Assembly: GCA_011051855.1 (NCBI GenBank)
Contig: DRKG01000107.1
Coordinates: forward strand, 1-6,652
DNA length: 6,652 bases
Source: a bacterium
GTDB taxonomy: Bacteria; Planctomycetota; UBA1135; UBA2386
Direction of reading: 5' to 3'
In this document: positions 1 through 6,141 of the stretch, piece by piece
Layout: the number at the start of each line of letters is the position of its first letter
Numbering within the stretch: the stretch's first letter is position 1
Position numbers and translations under genes: made by a program
Notes under the pieces: model-generated
Told to the model about the DNA's origin: nothing
The model's input: the letters and a program-made list of their open reading frames with translations, nothing else
Databases searched by the model: none

Positions 1-677
1 ACGGTCGCCTGGTGATCGAGTGCACGACGCGCGGCGGCGGCTTCGGCGAAGTCGAGCTCGGCTACGTGTTCGCGCCGTTTCGCGTGCGTGATGGCGCGGG
101 GCGGCCGCTGCTCGGATTGGCCATCGGCAAGCGTCTGCTCGAGTTGCACGGCGGCGACGTCTTCGTCAGCAGCCCCGATGCCGGCTTGTGTCGTTACCGC
201 ATCGAGATCGCCGCCCAGCCGGCCGCGCACGCGCTGTGGATCGATCCTTTGCAGCCCGGCCGTGTGTTCGGGCCGGTGCACGCCGGCCGGGTCCTGTTCG
301 TCGGCCGCAGCGAGCGTGTCCCGGCGCGCTGTCGCGGTGCTCTCGAGCGCGCCGGCTACCACGTCGAGCAGGTCGCATGCGAGGAGCAGGTGCTCGCGCG
401 GATCGAGGGCGACGTGCAGCGCTGGAGCGCAATCGTGCTCGATCCGACCTGTCGGCAGGAGACGCTGTTTGCGTTCGTCGATGCGGTGCGTGCGACCGGT
501 TATCGGGCCCTGATGTTCCTGCTGGTCGAAGACGGCACGGAATCGTCGCGGTTCGTCGCCGGAGTCGACCAGGTGCTGCATGCGCCCGATGGCTCGCGGT
601 TGCTGGCGGCGCTGCGACGGTTGCGCGCTACAACGAACGCAGGAACGCCACCAGTGCGCGCTTGTCCGCCGGGCTGA
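1..677 (+). CDS. C-terminal part of a degenerate hybrid histidine kinase: HATPase-like domain plus pseudo-receiver (5' partial)
   Basis: The gene enters from the left with its frame starting at base 3, and stops at TGA 675-677. Numbering from the first codon seen, residues 1-72 look like the end of a GHKL/histidine-kinase ATP-binding domain: VFAPF (22-26) matches the usual IFEPF, and LGLAIGKRLLELHGG (37-51) matches the G2 box and following helix. Residues about 95-210 look like a CheY-type receiver (RVLFVG at 96-101, IVLDP at 144-148). Both domains have lost key residues. The G1 Asp is Thr9, two G2 glycines are Arg34 and Leu36, the receiver acidic pair is GR (101-102), and the late Lys position reads LHAP. 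Only Asp147, at the phospho-acceptor site, remains. I infer a signalling protein that may have no kinase activity. Its sensor and dimerisation parts lie outside the window, so its input is unknown. The last 50 bases overlap the opposing peroxidase gene. Confidence 0.75.
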   Translation, partial: GRLVIECTTRGGGFGEVELGYVFAPFRVRDGAGRPLLGLAIGKRLLELHGGDVFVSSPDAGLCRYRIEIAAQPAAHALWIDPLQPGRVFGPVHAGRVLFVGRSERVPARCRGALERAGYHVEQVACEEQVLARIEGDVQRWSAIVLDPTCRQETLFAFVDAVRATGYRALMFLLVEDGTESSRFVAGVDQVLHAPDGSRLLAALRRLRATTNAGTPPVRACPPG

Positions 678-1611
678 GGTCGAGCGGCCGCACGCGGCGG
701 TCGAGGTGTCGATTGGGGTTGCCGCCGCGCGCGTAGAACTCGACCACCGTTTCGAGGTCGGGCAGGGAGCCGTCGTGCATGTAGGGGGCGCTCAGGCGCA
801 CGCCGCGCAGGGTCGGGGTCTTCCACGCGCCCAGATCGCCGGGCTCGCCGGTGACCTCGAAGTGGCCGCCTGCCGGCTGGCCCGCGACCAGGCCGATGCC
901 GGTGTTGTGGAACCGTTCGTCGGTGAACAAGGGTGGTGTGTGGCATCGCCAGCAGCCGCCCTTGCTCTCGAAGATCCACTGGCCGTGGCGCTGCTCCTTG
1001 GTCATCGCGTCGGCCTCGCCGCGCAGGAAGCGGTCGTAGGGAGCGTCGCCGGCGACGATGCCGCGCACGAACGTCGCCAGCGCACGGCGCAGGCCCTCTG
1101 CATCCGGGGCGCGGCCGAATGCCGCCGTGAAGGCCTTCCAGTAGCGGGGCTGCGCGCGCAGGCGCCGGACCGCTGCGTCTACCGAGGAGCCCATCTCACG
1201 CGGGTCGGCGATCGGTTCGAGCACGAACTGTTCGAGCGTCGCCGAGCCGCCGTTCCAGCGTTGCCGGGTGCCGTAGCCGCGGTTGAACAACACCGGGGCG
1301 TGGCGCAGCGCGCGCTGGCCGGCGATGCCCGGCGGCAGCGGGTCCGGGTGGGCGAAGCCGGATGCCAAGAGGTGGCAGCTCGCGCACGACACGCTGCCGT
1401 CGCGGCTGAGCGCGCCGTCGTGGAACAGCCGGCGGCCGAGTTCGAACATCGCCTCGCTGACCTCGTAGGCCGGCAATGGCATCTTCGGCATGCCCGGCAG
1501 CGGCGTCGTCAGGAACGCGAACGACGGTGCGGGCGGCGTCGCCACCGGCTGCCGGTCGGACTGCGCCGCACAGAACGCGGCGCACGAAGCGAAGCAGAGA
1601 AAGCGGAGCAC
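628..1611 (-). CDS. Exported di-heme cytochrome c peroxidase / MauG family protein
   Basis: The 327-residue protein has two haem c attachment motifs, CASCH (76-80) and CWRCH (220-224), in the two-domain order of bacterial di-heme peroxidases (CcpA/MauG family), which are usually about 320-350 residues. Family members reduce H2O2 with electrons from small c-type cytochromes or oxidise other substrates, in the periplasm. A short signal peptide (about 1-17, ending CAAQ) fits export, which haem c attachment requires. Other family marks are RHAPVLFN (103-110), Trp119 in RWNGG, PIADPREMG (133-141) and APYMHDGS (275-282), whose Met278 sits where CcpA proteins have the axial Met of the high-potential haem. 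The usual WDGR reads WNGG, and the usual EEQ after it reads EQF, so peroxidase activity is not assured. Start is GTG 1609-1611: an in-frame TAG lies at 1621-1623 and no other start keeps the signal peptide. I see no clear Shine-Dalgarno. The 3' end overlaps the convergent kinase-like gene. Confidence 0.93.
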   Translation of the reverse strand: MLRFLCFASCAAFCAAQSDRQPVATPPAPSFAFLTTPLPGMPKMPLPAYEVSEAMFELGRRLFHDGALSRDGSVSCASCHLLASGFAHPDPLPPGIAGQRALRHAPVLFNRGYGTRQRWNGGSATLEQFVLEPIADPREMGSSVDAAVRRLRAQPRYWKAFTAAFGRAPDAEGLRRALATFVRGIVAGDAPYDRFLRGEADAMTKEQRHGQWIFESKGGCWRCHTPPLFTDERFHNTGIGLVAGQPAGGHFEVTGEPGDLGAWKTPTLRGVRLSAPYMHDGSLPDLETVVEFYARGGNPNRHLDRRVRPLDLSPADKRALVAFLRSL

Positions 1612-1685
1612 ACGCCGATGCTAACCCGATCTATGCATGAAGCGGGGTCCCGGGTGCCTACGCTGCGGCGTGCCAGCGGTCCCTG

Positions 1686-2774
1686 CTACTGGTATTCGAA
1701 ACGTAGCACCGGGGCGATGTTCGGCGTCGCGCGGCCCGTCGCCTCGGCGGGGTGCCCGGTGATCAGAGCCATGTCCAGGGCCGGCATCAGCGATGCGACG
1801 CTCCATTCGATGGCATTGCTGGTCGCCATCTCGCTCCAGTCGAGCCACTGCGTGGTCATCGTGTAGCCGAACACCACCGGCGACGCCGGGATCTTGATGG
1901 TCAGATGCGCCTTGCCGCCTTCCCCAGCATAGGCCGGGTCCGGATCGGGCAGGAACACCGTCGGCATGAGCATGTCCAGGCTGTTCAAGTGCAGTTCACA
2001 GCTCGGCGACGCCGCCGGGAGGCCGGTGAGCCACAGCGGAACCGGATTCGGATTGCGCACGCCGAAGGCGGCGATGGCGAGTCCGTAGGGAGTGCCCTGG
2101 CCGAACACCTCGAGGAAACCGCCGGCGACCAGGGAATGCGGGGTGAGGAAGGCCGATTGGCCGGTCCAGCCGAGGTAGGAACCGCATCCGCCGCCGAGAT
2201 CGGTCACCGTTCCACCGAAGGCTTCCGCGACCCCGTCCGCCGGCCACCAAGGGAGGTTCTGGCCGGTAACGGGCGTGCCGACGATGTCGATACACAAGGT
2301 GCCGCCGGTGTAGTGGAACGGCGTCGCGAAGGGGATCCTGACGGTGTTGGCCGGCGACCAGCTCACCGCGGGTCCGGGGGAGGCCGGCGAGGTTGCTACT
2401 GCGACGGTGCCGGTGAATACGTTCACCGGCGAGGTCCCCGCATTCACCGCATAGGTAGGCGAGCAGTCGAGCGGATTGGTGGGGGTGATCGAGAGGTCGA
2501 CGGCCAGATCGACGGCGCCGCCCTGATAGACCCGATTGGACGCGGACCGCCGGAGCTCGATCGCCTGGATGCCGTGGCCGACCAGTGCCGTGAGGTGCGA
2601 GGCGCCGACCAGGATCTGGTGACGGGAAGGATCGACGGACCCCGGAATGGCGCTCATACGATTCGCATCGAGCGCGGCGTATTGCGCCGGCACCACCGCA
2701 ACGGATTGTGCCGTGGTGGCGGCGGCGAAAGATAGGGCCAGCACGGGCAATAGGATCGGCTTGTCCATGACCAT
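1686..2774 (-). CDS. Secreted protein of unknown function with four cysteines (planctomycete-type)
   Basis: The 362-residue product starts MVMDKP, followed by a hydrophobic stretch LLPVLALSFAAATTAQ that makes a clear Sec signal peptide, cleaved near residue 23. The mature part is rich in Gly, Pro, Thr, Val and Ser and is probably all-beta. It carries four cysteines (about 104, 161, 197 and 259), an even number that fits disulfides in an exported protein. Noticeable motifs are GGTLCIDIVG (157-166), a glycine cluster DLGGGCGSYLG (192-202) and TTQWLDWSEMATSNAIEWS (307-325). I see no catalytic motif or membrane anchor, and I assign no function. From memory, similar signal-peptide plus beta-rich proteins are common in Planctomycetota; a search would test this. 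Start is ATG 2772-2774 (or ATG 2766-2768, two codons later). The frame stays open to a GTG at 2841-2843, but the extra 23 residues would sit ahead of the signal peptide. The bases before the start are a pyrimidine run without a Shine-Dalgarno. Confidence 0.85.
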   Translation of the reverse strand: MVMDKPILLPVLALSFAAATTAQSVAVVPAQYAALDANRMSAIPGSVDPSRHQILVGASHLTALVGHGIQAIELRRSASNRVYQGGAVDLAVDLSITPTNPLDCSPTYAVNAGTSPVNVFTGTVAVATSPASPGPAVSWSPANTVRIPFATPFHYTGGTLCIDIVGTPVTGQNLPWWPADGVAEAFGGTVTDLGGGCGSYLGWTGQSAFLTPHSLVAGGFLEVFGQGTPYGLAIAAFGVRNPNPVPLWLTGLPAASPSCELHLNSLDMLMPTVFLPDPDPAYAGEGGKAHLTIKIPASPVVFGYTMTTQWLDWSEMATSNAIEWSVASLMPALDMALITGHPAEATGRATPNIAPVLRFEYQ

Positions 2775-2876
2775 GATTCGCGGCGGTCGGGGGGAGGGGG
2801 TTGGAGGAAGAAGAGTCAGATCATGGGGCGCCGCAGCCACCACGAGGTGGGAGCCGCAATCGCACCCCGAGGGGTA
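2775..2876. other. Intercistronic gap with a G-rich tract and two small GC stem-loops
   Basis: These 102 bases separate the 88-residue gene from the secreted protein gene. On the plus strand 2789-2807 holds G runs of six, five, two and two, so the minus-strand mRNA is C/U-rich just before the start codon and has no Shine-Dalgarno. Next to the upstream stop are two short inverted repeats. One is 2864-2875 (ACCC/GGGT around a 4-base loop, one base after the stop). The other is 2837-2850 (CCACC/GGTGG around a 4-base loop). Neither is followed by a U run, so I do not call a terminator. Confidence 0.4.
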
Positions 2877-3143
2877 TCACGGGGCCGAGCCGATGATCTC
2901 GACGAAGATCAGTTTGCGTTTCAGTCCCTCGCCAATGGAAACCTTGACGAGCATTCCGCCGGTGGCTCCTGCCGGCACCGGAAACGTCACCTTGCCATCT
3001 GCCGGAACCGGGTATCGGATGGAAGGTCCGCCGATCGAGACATCGATCTCGCTCGCGTTGCCGCTCACCTCGACCGTGATCGTGCCGCCTTCGGGAGCGG
3101 TCGCTGGACCTGTCAGTTCGCCGCCTTGCATGATGGTGTCCAC
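2877..3143 (-). CDS. Small beta-rich protein, possible Ig-like domain, no signal peptide
   Basis: The 88-residue product is not recognised by family. It shows alternating hydrophobic strands separated by Gly/Pro turns, for example TGPATAPEGGTITVEVSGNA, then IDVSIGGPSIRYPVPADGKVTFPVPAG, then MLVKVSIGEGLKRKLIFVEIIG. This pattern fits a small beta-sandwich, Ig-like or carbohydrate-binding type. There is no cysteine, signal peptide or membrane segment. The start shown is GTG 3141-3143; ATG 3129-3131 would remove four residues. Neither has a good Shine-Dalgarno. The gene lies 39 bases after the membrane-anchored protein gene and in exactly the same reading frame, with one TGA (3183-3185) and 13 sense codons between them. 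Translation may be coupled to that gene, or the two may be pieces of one longer protein. I favour two co-transcribed genes but am not sure. Coding strand and frame are chosen because the overlapping frames give Arg/Ser-rich, low-complexity products. Confidence 0.65.
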   Translation of the reverse strand: MDTIMQGGELTGPATAPEGGTITVEVSGNASEIDVSIGGPSIRYPVPADGKVTFPVPAGATGGMLVKVSIGEGLKRKLIFVEIIGSAP

Positions 3144-3182
3144 ACCAATGGGGTTTCGGGATATGCAACCACGGATCGGTGA

Positions 3183-3632
3183 TCAGCGAATGCGCGCGAG
3201 TTCCGGCGCGAGGGCCCGCAGCCCGTCCGGGCAATGGCCGACACGATCGATGAGCTGCCGCAGCCAAAGGGCTTTGGCCCGCCGGTTGGCCGCGGCGGGA
3301 TTGTCCAGCAGCTCCTCGCCGATCCGCTTCGCGCCCTGCCAGAGGAACGGATCCTCCGGGTAGTTGTTGCGGAGCAGATCGAGGAACAACATCGCCTGGT
3401 CCATCAGCTCCTCGATCGGCGCTCGCACCGCCAGCCGTCGCAATTCGTCCAGTTCCGCGTTTCCCGTCGGCTCCAGTTCCGACAACACACCGGAACCCGC
3501 GGCATAACCGCATGCTCCGCCGAGCCCCAGGCCCACAAAGAGCGTGCCCCCAGCCAGCAGAAAAGCTCTCCGCGTCGGAACCGAAGGCGGCTTCGGCTTT
3601 GGCGCGACCAAGTATACCGGTTCAAGGCGCAT
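3183..3632 (-). CDS. Small membrane-anchored or exported helical protein with twin-arginine-like N-terminus
   Basis: The 149-residue product begins with a polar segment and then TRRAFLLAGGTLFVGLGLGG (20-39), two arginines ahead of a long Gly-rich hydrophobic stretch running to about residue 46. This resembles a Tat signal or an N-terminal membrane anchor, although the full Tat consensus S-R-R-x-F-L-K is not met. Cys41 follows GGA, but that is not a standard lipobox. Residues about 58-149 are strongly helical and acidic/basic (LDELRRLAVRAPIEELMDQAM, then KRIGEELLDNPAAANRRAKAL), perhaps two or three helical hairpins. I do not recognise the family. Start is ATG 3630-3632, supported by a GGAG eight bases upstream (3641-3644). 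A promoter at 3701-3729 leaves a leader of about 60 bases. It is probably co-transcribed with the 88-residue gene that follows in the same frame. The helical part would then face the periplasm if the anchor is N-in. Confidence 0.78.
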   Translation of the reverse strand: MRLEPVYLVAPKPKPPSVPTRRAFLLAGGTLFVGLGLGGACGYAAGSGVLSELEPTGNAELDELRRLAVRAPIEELMDQAMLFLDLLRNNYPEDPFLWQGAKRIGEELLDNPAAANRRAKALWLRQLIDRVGHCPDGLRALAPELARIR

Positions 3633-3640
3633 GGATTCGG

Positions 3641-3644
3641 CTCC
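3641..3644 (-). promoter_or_regulatory. Ribosome binding site of the 149-residue protein gene
   Basis: GGAG on the minus strand lies eight bases before ATG 3630-3632. It is one of only two good Shine-Dalgarno sites in the window and fixes this start. Confidence 0.55.
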
Positions 3645-3700
3645 GTGAACAAGTGCCCGAATGACTCGACCGGGCGTGCGATGACGAACGAGGTGAGCGG

Positions 3701-3729
3701 ATTCTCCGGGCGATGGTGGATGCTGTCAA
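3701..3729 (-). promoter_or_regulatory. Sigma70-type promoter for the 3632-to-628 gene group
   Basis: On the minus strand a perfect -35 box TTGACA (3724-3729) is followed, after exactly 17 bases, by GAGAAT (3701-3706), a four-of-six match to TATAAT including its final A and T. Transcription would begin near 3694, about 60 bases ahead of ATG 3632. The site lies between tRNA-Pro and the 149-residue gene, so that gene need not depend on read-through from the tRNA or the peptidase. A perfect -35 with ideal spacing in GC-rich DNA is unlikely by chance, but activity is inferred. Confidence 0.5.
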
Positions 3730-3773
3730 GTGGCGAGTCCAGACCTCCTGCCAAGGTTCCCCGGGGGTTGAGT

Positions 3774-3850
3774 TGGTCGGGCCGAGAGGATTCGAACCTC
3801 CGACCTACTGGTCCCAAACCAGTCGCGCTACCAAGCTGCGCTACGGCCCG
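3774..3850 (-). tRNA. tRNA-Pro, anticodon UGG
   Basis: A complete 77-base cloverleaf can be read on the minus strand. The acceptor CGGGCCG pairs in all seven positions with CGGCCCG, followed by discriminator A and an encoded CCA (3774-3776). The D arm is GCGC/GCGC around AGCTTGGTA. The anticodon arm is ACTGG/CCAGT around TTTGGGA, which places TGG at positions 34-36, so it reads CCA and, by wobble, CCG proline codons. The T arm is GGAGG/CCTCT (one G-U pair) around TTCGAAT. A C1-G72 pair with A73 is the bacterial tRNA-Pro identity signature. It lies 83 bases downstream of the peptidase stop on the same strand. I saw no copy of its 3' end elsewhere in the window, so nothing suggests use as an integration site here. 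Confidence 0.97.
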
Positions 3851-3910
3851 ACGGGCGGGAGCTTAGCGGGTCGCGGGGGTGTCAGGAAGGGGGAAGCGAG
3901 GTGGGCTGGT

Positions 3911-3927
3911 CCCCGACTGGTACGGGG
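3911..3927 (-). terminator. Stem-loop after the peptidase stop (terminator-like, no U run)
   Basis: A perfect five-base GC stem CCCCG/CGGGG surrounds a seven-base loop, starting six bases after the TGA of the peptidase gene. There is no U tract behind it, so it fits a classical intrinsic terminator poorly. It could act as a weak terminator or protect the mRNA 3' end, separating the peptidase from tRNA-Pro. Confidence 0.3.
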
Positions 3928-3933
3928 CGGCGT

Positions 3934-6141
3934 TCAGCGTGGGGTTTCGTCGGGCTGCAGGTGCCGGGTGAAGAAGCGATGCAGGCGGCGCAGGAAGTGC
4001 ACGCGGTCGCGGCCGCGCAGGCCGTGCAGTTGTTGGGGGTAGGGGAAGTAGTCGAGGTGCACGCCGGCGTCGATGCAGCGGTCGACGAACTGCAGGGTGT
4101 GGCTCCACATCACGGTGCGGTCGTCGGTGCCGTGCACGAGCAGTAGCGGCCGCTGCAGGTGTTCGGCGAGTGGAAGGCAGCTCGATGTGGTATAGCCGTC
4201 GGGGTTCTCGGCTGGAGAATCCATGTAACGTTCGGTGTAGCCCGTCTCATACATGCGCCAGTCGGTGACGGGGGCGCCGCTGATGCCGCAGGCGAAGGCT
4301 TCGGGGTGCAGCAGCATCAGTCGCAGCGTCATGTAGCCGCCGAAGCTCCATCCGTGCACGCCGATGCGGTCGGCGGCGACGAACGGCTGCTGCTTGAGCC
4401 AGTCGATCATGCGCATCTGGTCGTCGACTTCGACGGTGCCGAGGTGGCGATGGATCGCCTGTTCGAACTCGATACCGCGGTTGGGCGTGCCGTGGTTGTC
4501 GATGCGGCTGACGATGAAACCCTCGCTGGCGAGTGCCTGCAGCCAGGTTGCGGCGCCACCGAACCAAGTGTCCTTGACCAGTTGGGCGTGGGGGCCGCCG
4601 TAGACGTAGTGGATGACCGGATAGCGGCGCTTCGGGTCGAAGTCGGGCGGCAATGCCAGGTGGCCGTAGAGCGTGCTGCCGTCGCCGGCTTCGAGCTGCA
4701 CGAACCTTTGCTGTGGCAGTGCGAACTCCGCCAGCGGGTGTTTGCGCTGCGGCAATGGCGTGGCACTGCCGTCGCGGGTGCTGACGAGCCGGCTGGTCGG
4801 CATCGTCTCGAGATTGGACCAGACGACTGCGGCCCGGCGGCCGTCCGGCGATAGCGAGCAGTCGTGGGTGCCGCGTTCCTCGGTGATCCGGTGCTGGTCA
4901 CCGCCGTTGAGGTCGGCCGAGAACAAATGCAACTGGCGCGGGTCGTCGCCGGATCCGGTGAAGTAGACCCGCTGTTCGTCGACGACCGCGAGCAGGGACT
5001 GCACGTCGAAGGCGCCGGAAGTGACCGGGCCGAGCACCGATCCGTCGGCCGCGTGCAGGTAGAGGTGGCGATAGCCGCTGCGGCGCGACGACCACAGGAA
5101 CCGTCCATCCCGAAGGAACGCGGCCGGAATCTCGGGTTCGACCCACTGCTGGTCGTGTTCGCGCAGCAGGGTTGCGCCGCGGGCGCCGCTCGCGCAGCCG
5201 AAGCGCACCAATTCGACGCGGTCCTGGCCGCGGTTGACCAGCGCAACCACGATGCCGCCGTCCCGGGTGAAGGCGATGTTGGTCCAGTAGAGGTCGGCAC
5301 CGCGTTCCGCTTCGAGCGTCACCACCTCGTAGTCGTCGGTGTCGCAGACCATCACCCGCACCGAGCTGTCGGCGCGGCCGGCCATCGGATAGCGGCCGTG
5401 CCGCGGTGTCGGCGGCATGCGATCGACGTTCTGGAACGGATACTCGGCGATCGGCCGCAGGTCTTCGCGGTAGAAGGCCAGGTAGCGGCCGTCGTGGCTC
5501 CAGAACAGGCCCTCGTGGATGCCGATCTCCGCGCGATGGGCGGCGCCGCCGTAGACGACGTCCTCGTTGCCGTCGAAAGTCAACTGGTGGGCTTCGCCAC
5601 CCGCGTCGAACACGAACAACTGGTGGTCGCGGCGCACGGCGACGTGTCGGTCGTCCGGGGAGACCTTGTAGGTCGGGTCCCCGAATGCCGAGCCACCGGC
5701 GTCGGGTGCGCGCCAAGCCAGGACTCGCGTGGCCCGATCGGACGCGAGATCCCAACGCCAGATCGCCCGGCCGTGCTCGATGCGCAGGGTGTCCCGGTCG
5801 AGCCAGCGCAGCGCCGGGAAGCGCGCCGGCCCCTCGCGCTCGGGGAGCGCCAGTGCCGCGCGCACGGCTGCCGCAGTGACCAGTGGTTCTTCTGCCACGG
5901 CGTCGTCGACCACCCGGTGCAGGGTCTGGGAGCCGTCCTCGGCGGTCAGGATCACGGTCGCATCGTGGCCATCGGGCAGCCACAGCACCTGCGGCGTGGG
6001 CGCGGCCAGGGGCGTGCGCCGTGCGAGCACGGTCGCGAGCGACAGTTGCGCCCCCGTTTGTGCCGATGCCATAGAGGCAAGCCAGCCGAGGGCGAGGAAC
6101 GCCGAGATGCGATGCGAGCGGAACATCATGGCGCGGATCAT
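3934..6141 (-). CDS. Exported S9 family prolyl peptidase (dipeptidyl peptidase IV-like)
   Basis: The 735-residue serine peptidase has DPP IV architecture: signal peptide (1-27, ending SMASA), beta-propeller domain (about 50-480) and C-terminal alpha/beta-hydrolase domain (about 490-735). DPP IV enzymes remove X-Pro or X-Ala dipeptides from peptide N-termini, here presumably in the periplasm or outside the cell. The catalytic triad is Ser599 in HGWSFGGY (596-603), Asp674 in HGTDDRTV and His706 in LHG. The Ser-Asp and Asp-His spacings (75 and 32) match human DPP IV (78 and 32). Tyr514 in VYGGP fits the oxyanion-hole Tyr547, and Tyr631 and Tyr635 fit the S1-pocket Tyr662 and Tyr666. The double-Glu motif that holds the substrate amino group is absent as such; HRAEIGI (202-208) stands at that place with Glu205. 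Start ATG 6139-6141 is chosen for its GAGGA nine bases upstream. GTG 6174 would add 11 residues, and ATGs at 6129 and 6126 are also possible. Confidence 0.95.
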   Translation of the reverse strand: MIRAMMFRSHRISAFLALGWLASMASAQTGAQLSLATVLARRTPLAAPTPQVLWLPDGHDATVILTAEDGSQTLHRVVDDAVAEEPLVTAAAVRAALALPEREGPARFPALRWLDRDTLRIEHGRAIWRWDLASDRATRVLAWRAPDAGGSAFGDPTYKVSPDDRHVAVRRDHQLFVFDAGGEAHQLTFDGNEDVVYGGAAHRAEIGIHEGLFWSHDGRYLAFYREDLRPIAEYPFQNVDRMPPTPRHGRYPMAGRADSSVRVMVCDTDDYEVVTLEAERGADLYWTNIAFTRDGGIVVALVNRGQDRVELVRFGCASGARGATLLREHDQQWVEPEIPAAFLRDGRFLWSSRRSGYRHLYLHAADGSVLGPVTSGAFDVQSLLAVVDEQRVYFTGSGDDPRQLHLFSADLNGGDQHRITEERGTHDCSLSPDGRRAAVVWSNLETMPTSRLVSTRDGSATPLPQRKHPLAEFALPQQRFVQLEAGDGSTLYGHLALPPDFDPKRRYPVIHYVYGGPHAQLVKDTWFGGAATWLQALASEGFIVSRIDNHGTPNRGIEFEQAIHRHLGTVEVDDQMRMIDWLKQQPFVAADRIGVHGWSFGGYMTLRLMLLHPEAFACGISGAPVTDWRMYETGYTERYMDSPAENPDGYTTSSCLPLAEHLQRPLLLVHGTDDRTVMWSHTLQFVDRCIDAGVHLDYFPYPQQLHGLRGRDRVHFLRRLHRFFTRHLQPDETPR

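Noticed and set aside
580..1866. A 428-codon open frame on the plus strand
   Set aside because: It runs antisense to the di-heme peroxidase, whose two CxxCH motifs and family blocks are unmistakable. The antisense product has no recognisable domain and reads as the low-complexity mirror expected in GC-rich coding DNA.
1752..2735. A 327-codon open frame on the plus strand
   Set aside because: It lies antisense to the secreted protein gene, is rich in Arg, Gly and Ala without hydrophobic periodicity, and lacks a signal or domain. The minus-strand product has a clean signal peptide.
2821..3513. A 230-codon open frame on the minus strand spanning both small genes
   Set aside because: Its product is dominated by Arg, Gly, Ala and Ser with no domain pattern, while the other minus-strand frame gives a signal-anchor plus helices and then regular beta strands, with a Shine-Dalgarno at the first start.
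3746..3776. Inverted repeat CCAA...TTGG with an inner CCCCGGGG, just downstream of tRNA-Pro
   Set aside because: The inner palindrome leaves no loop, the outer stem is only four bases, and no U run follows, so I do not call it a terminator.
3774..3850. tRNA-Pro as a possible insertion site for a mobile element
   Set aside because: No integrase, no repeat of the tRNA 3' end and no change in base composition is visible on either side in the window.
3857..3885. Possible tRNA promoter: CTGACA, 14 bases, TAAGCT on the minus strand
   Set aside because: The spacing is too short and the -10 matches only three of six positions; the evidence is too weak to list.
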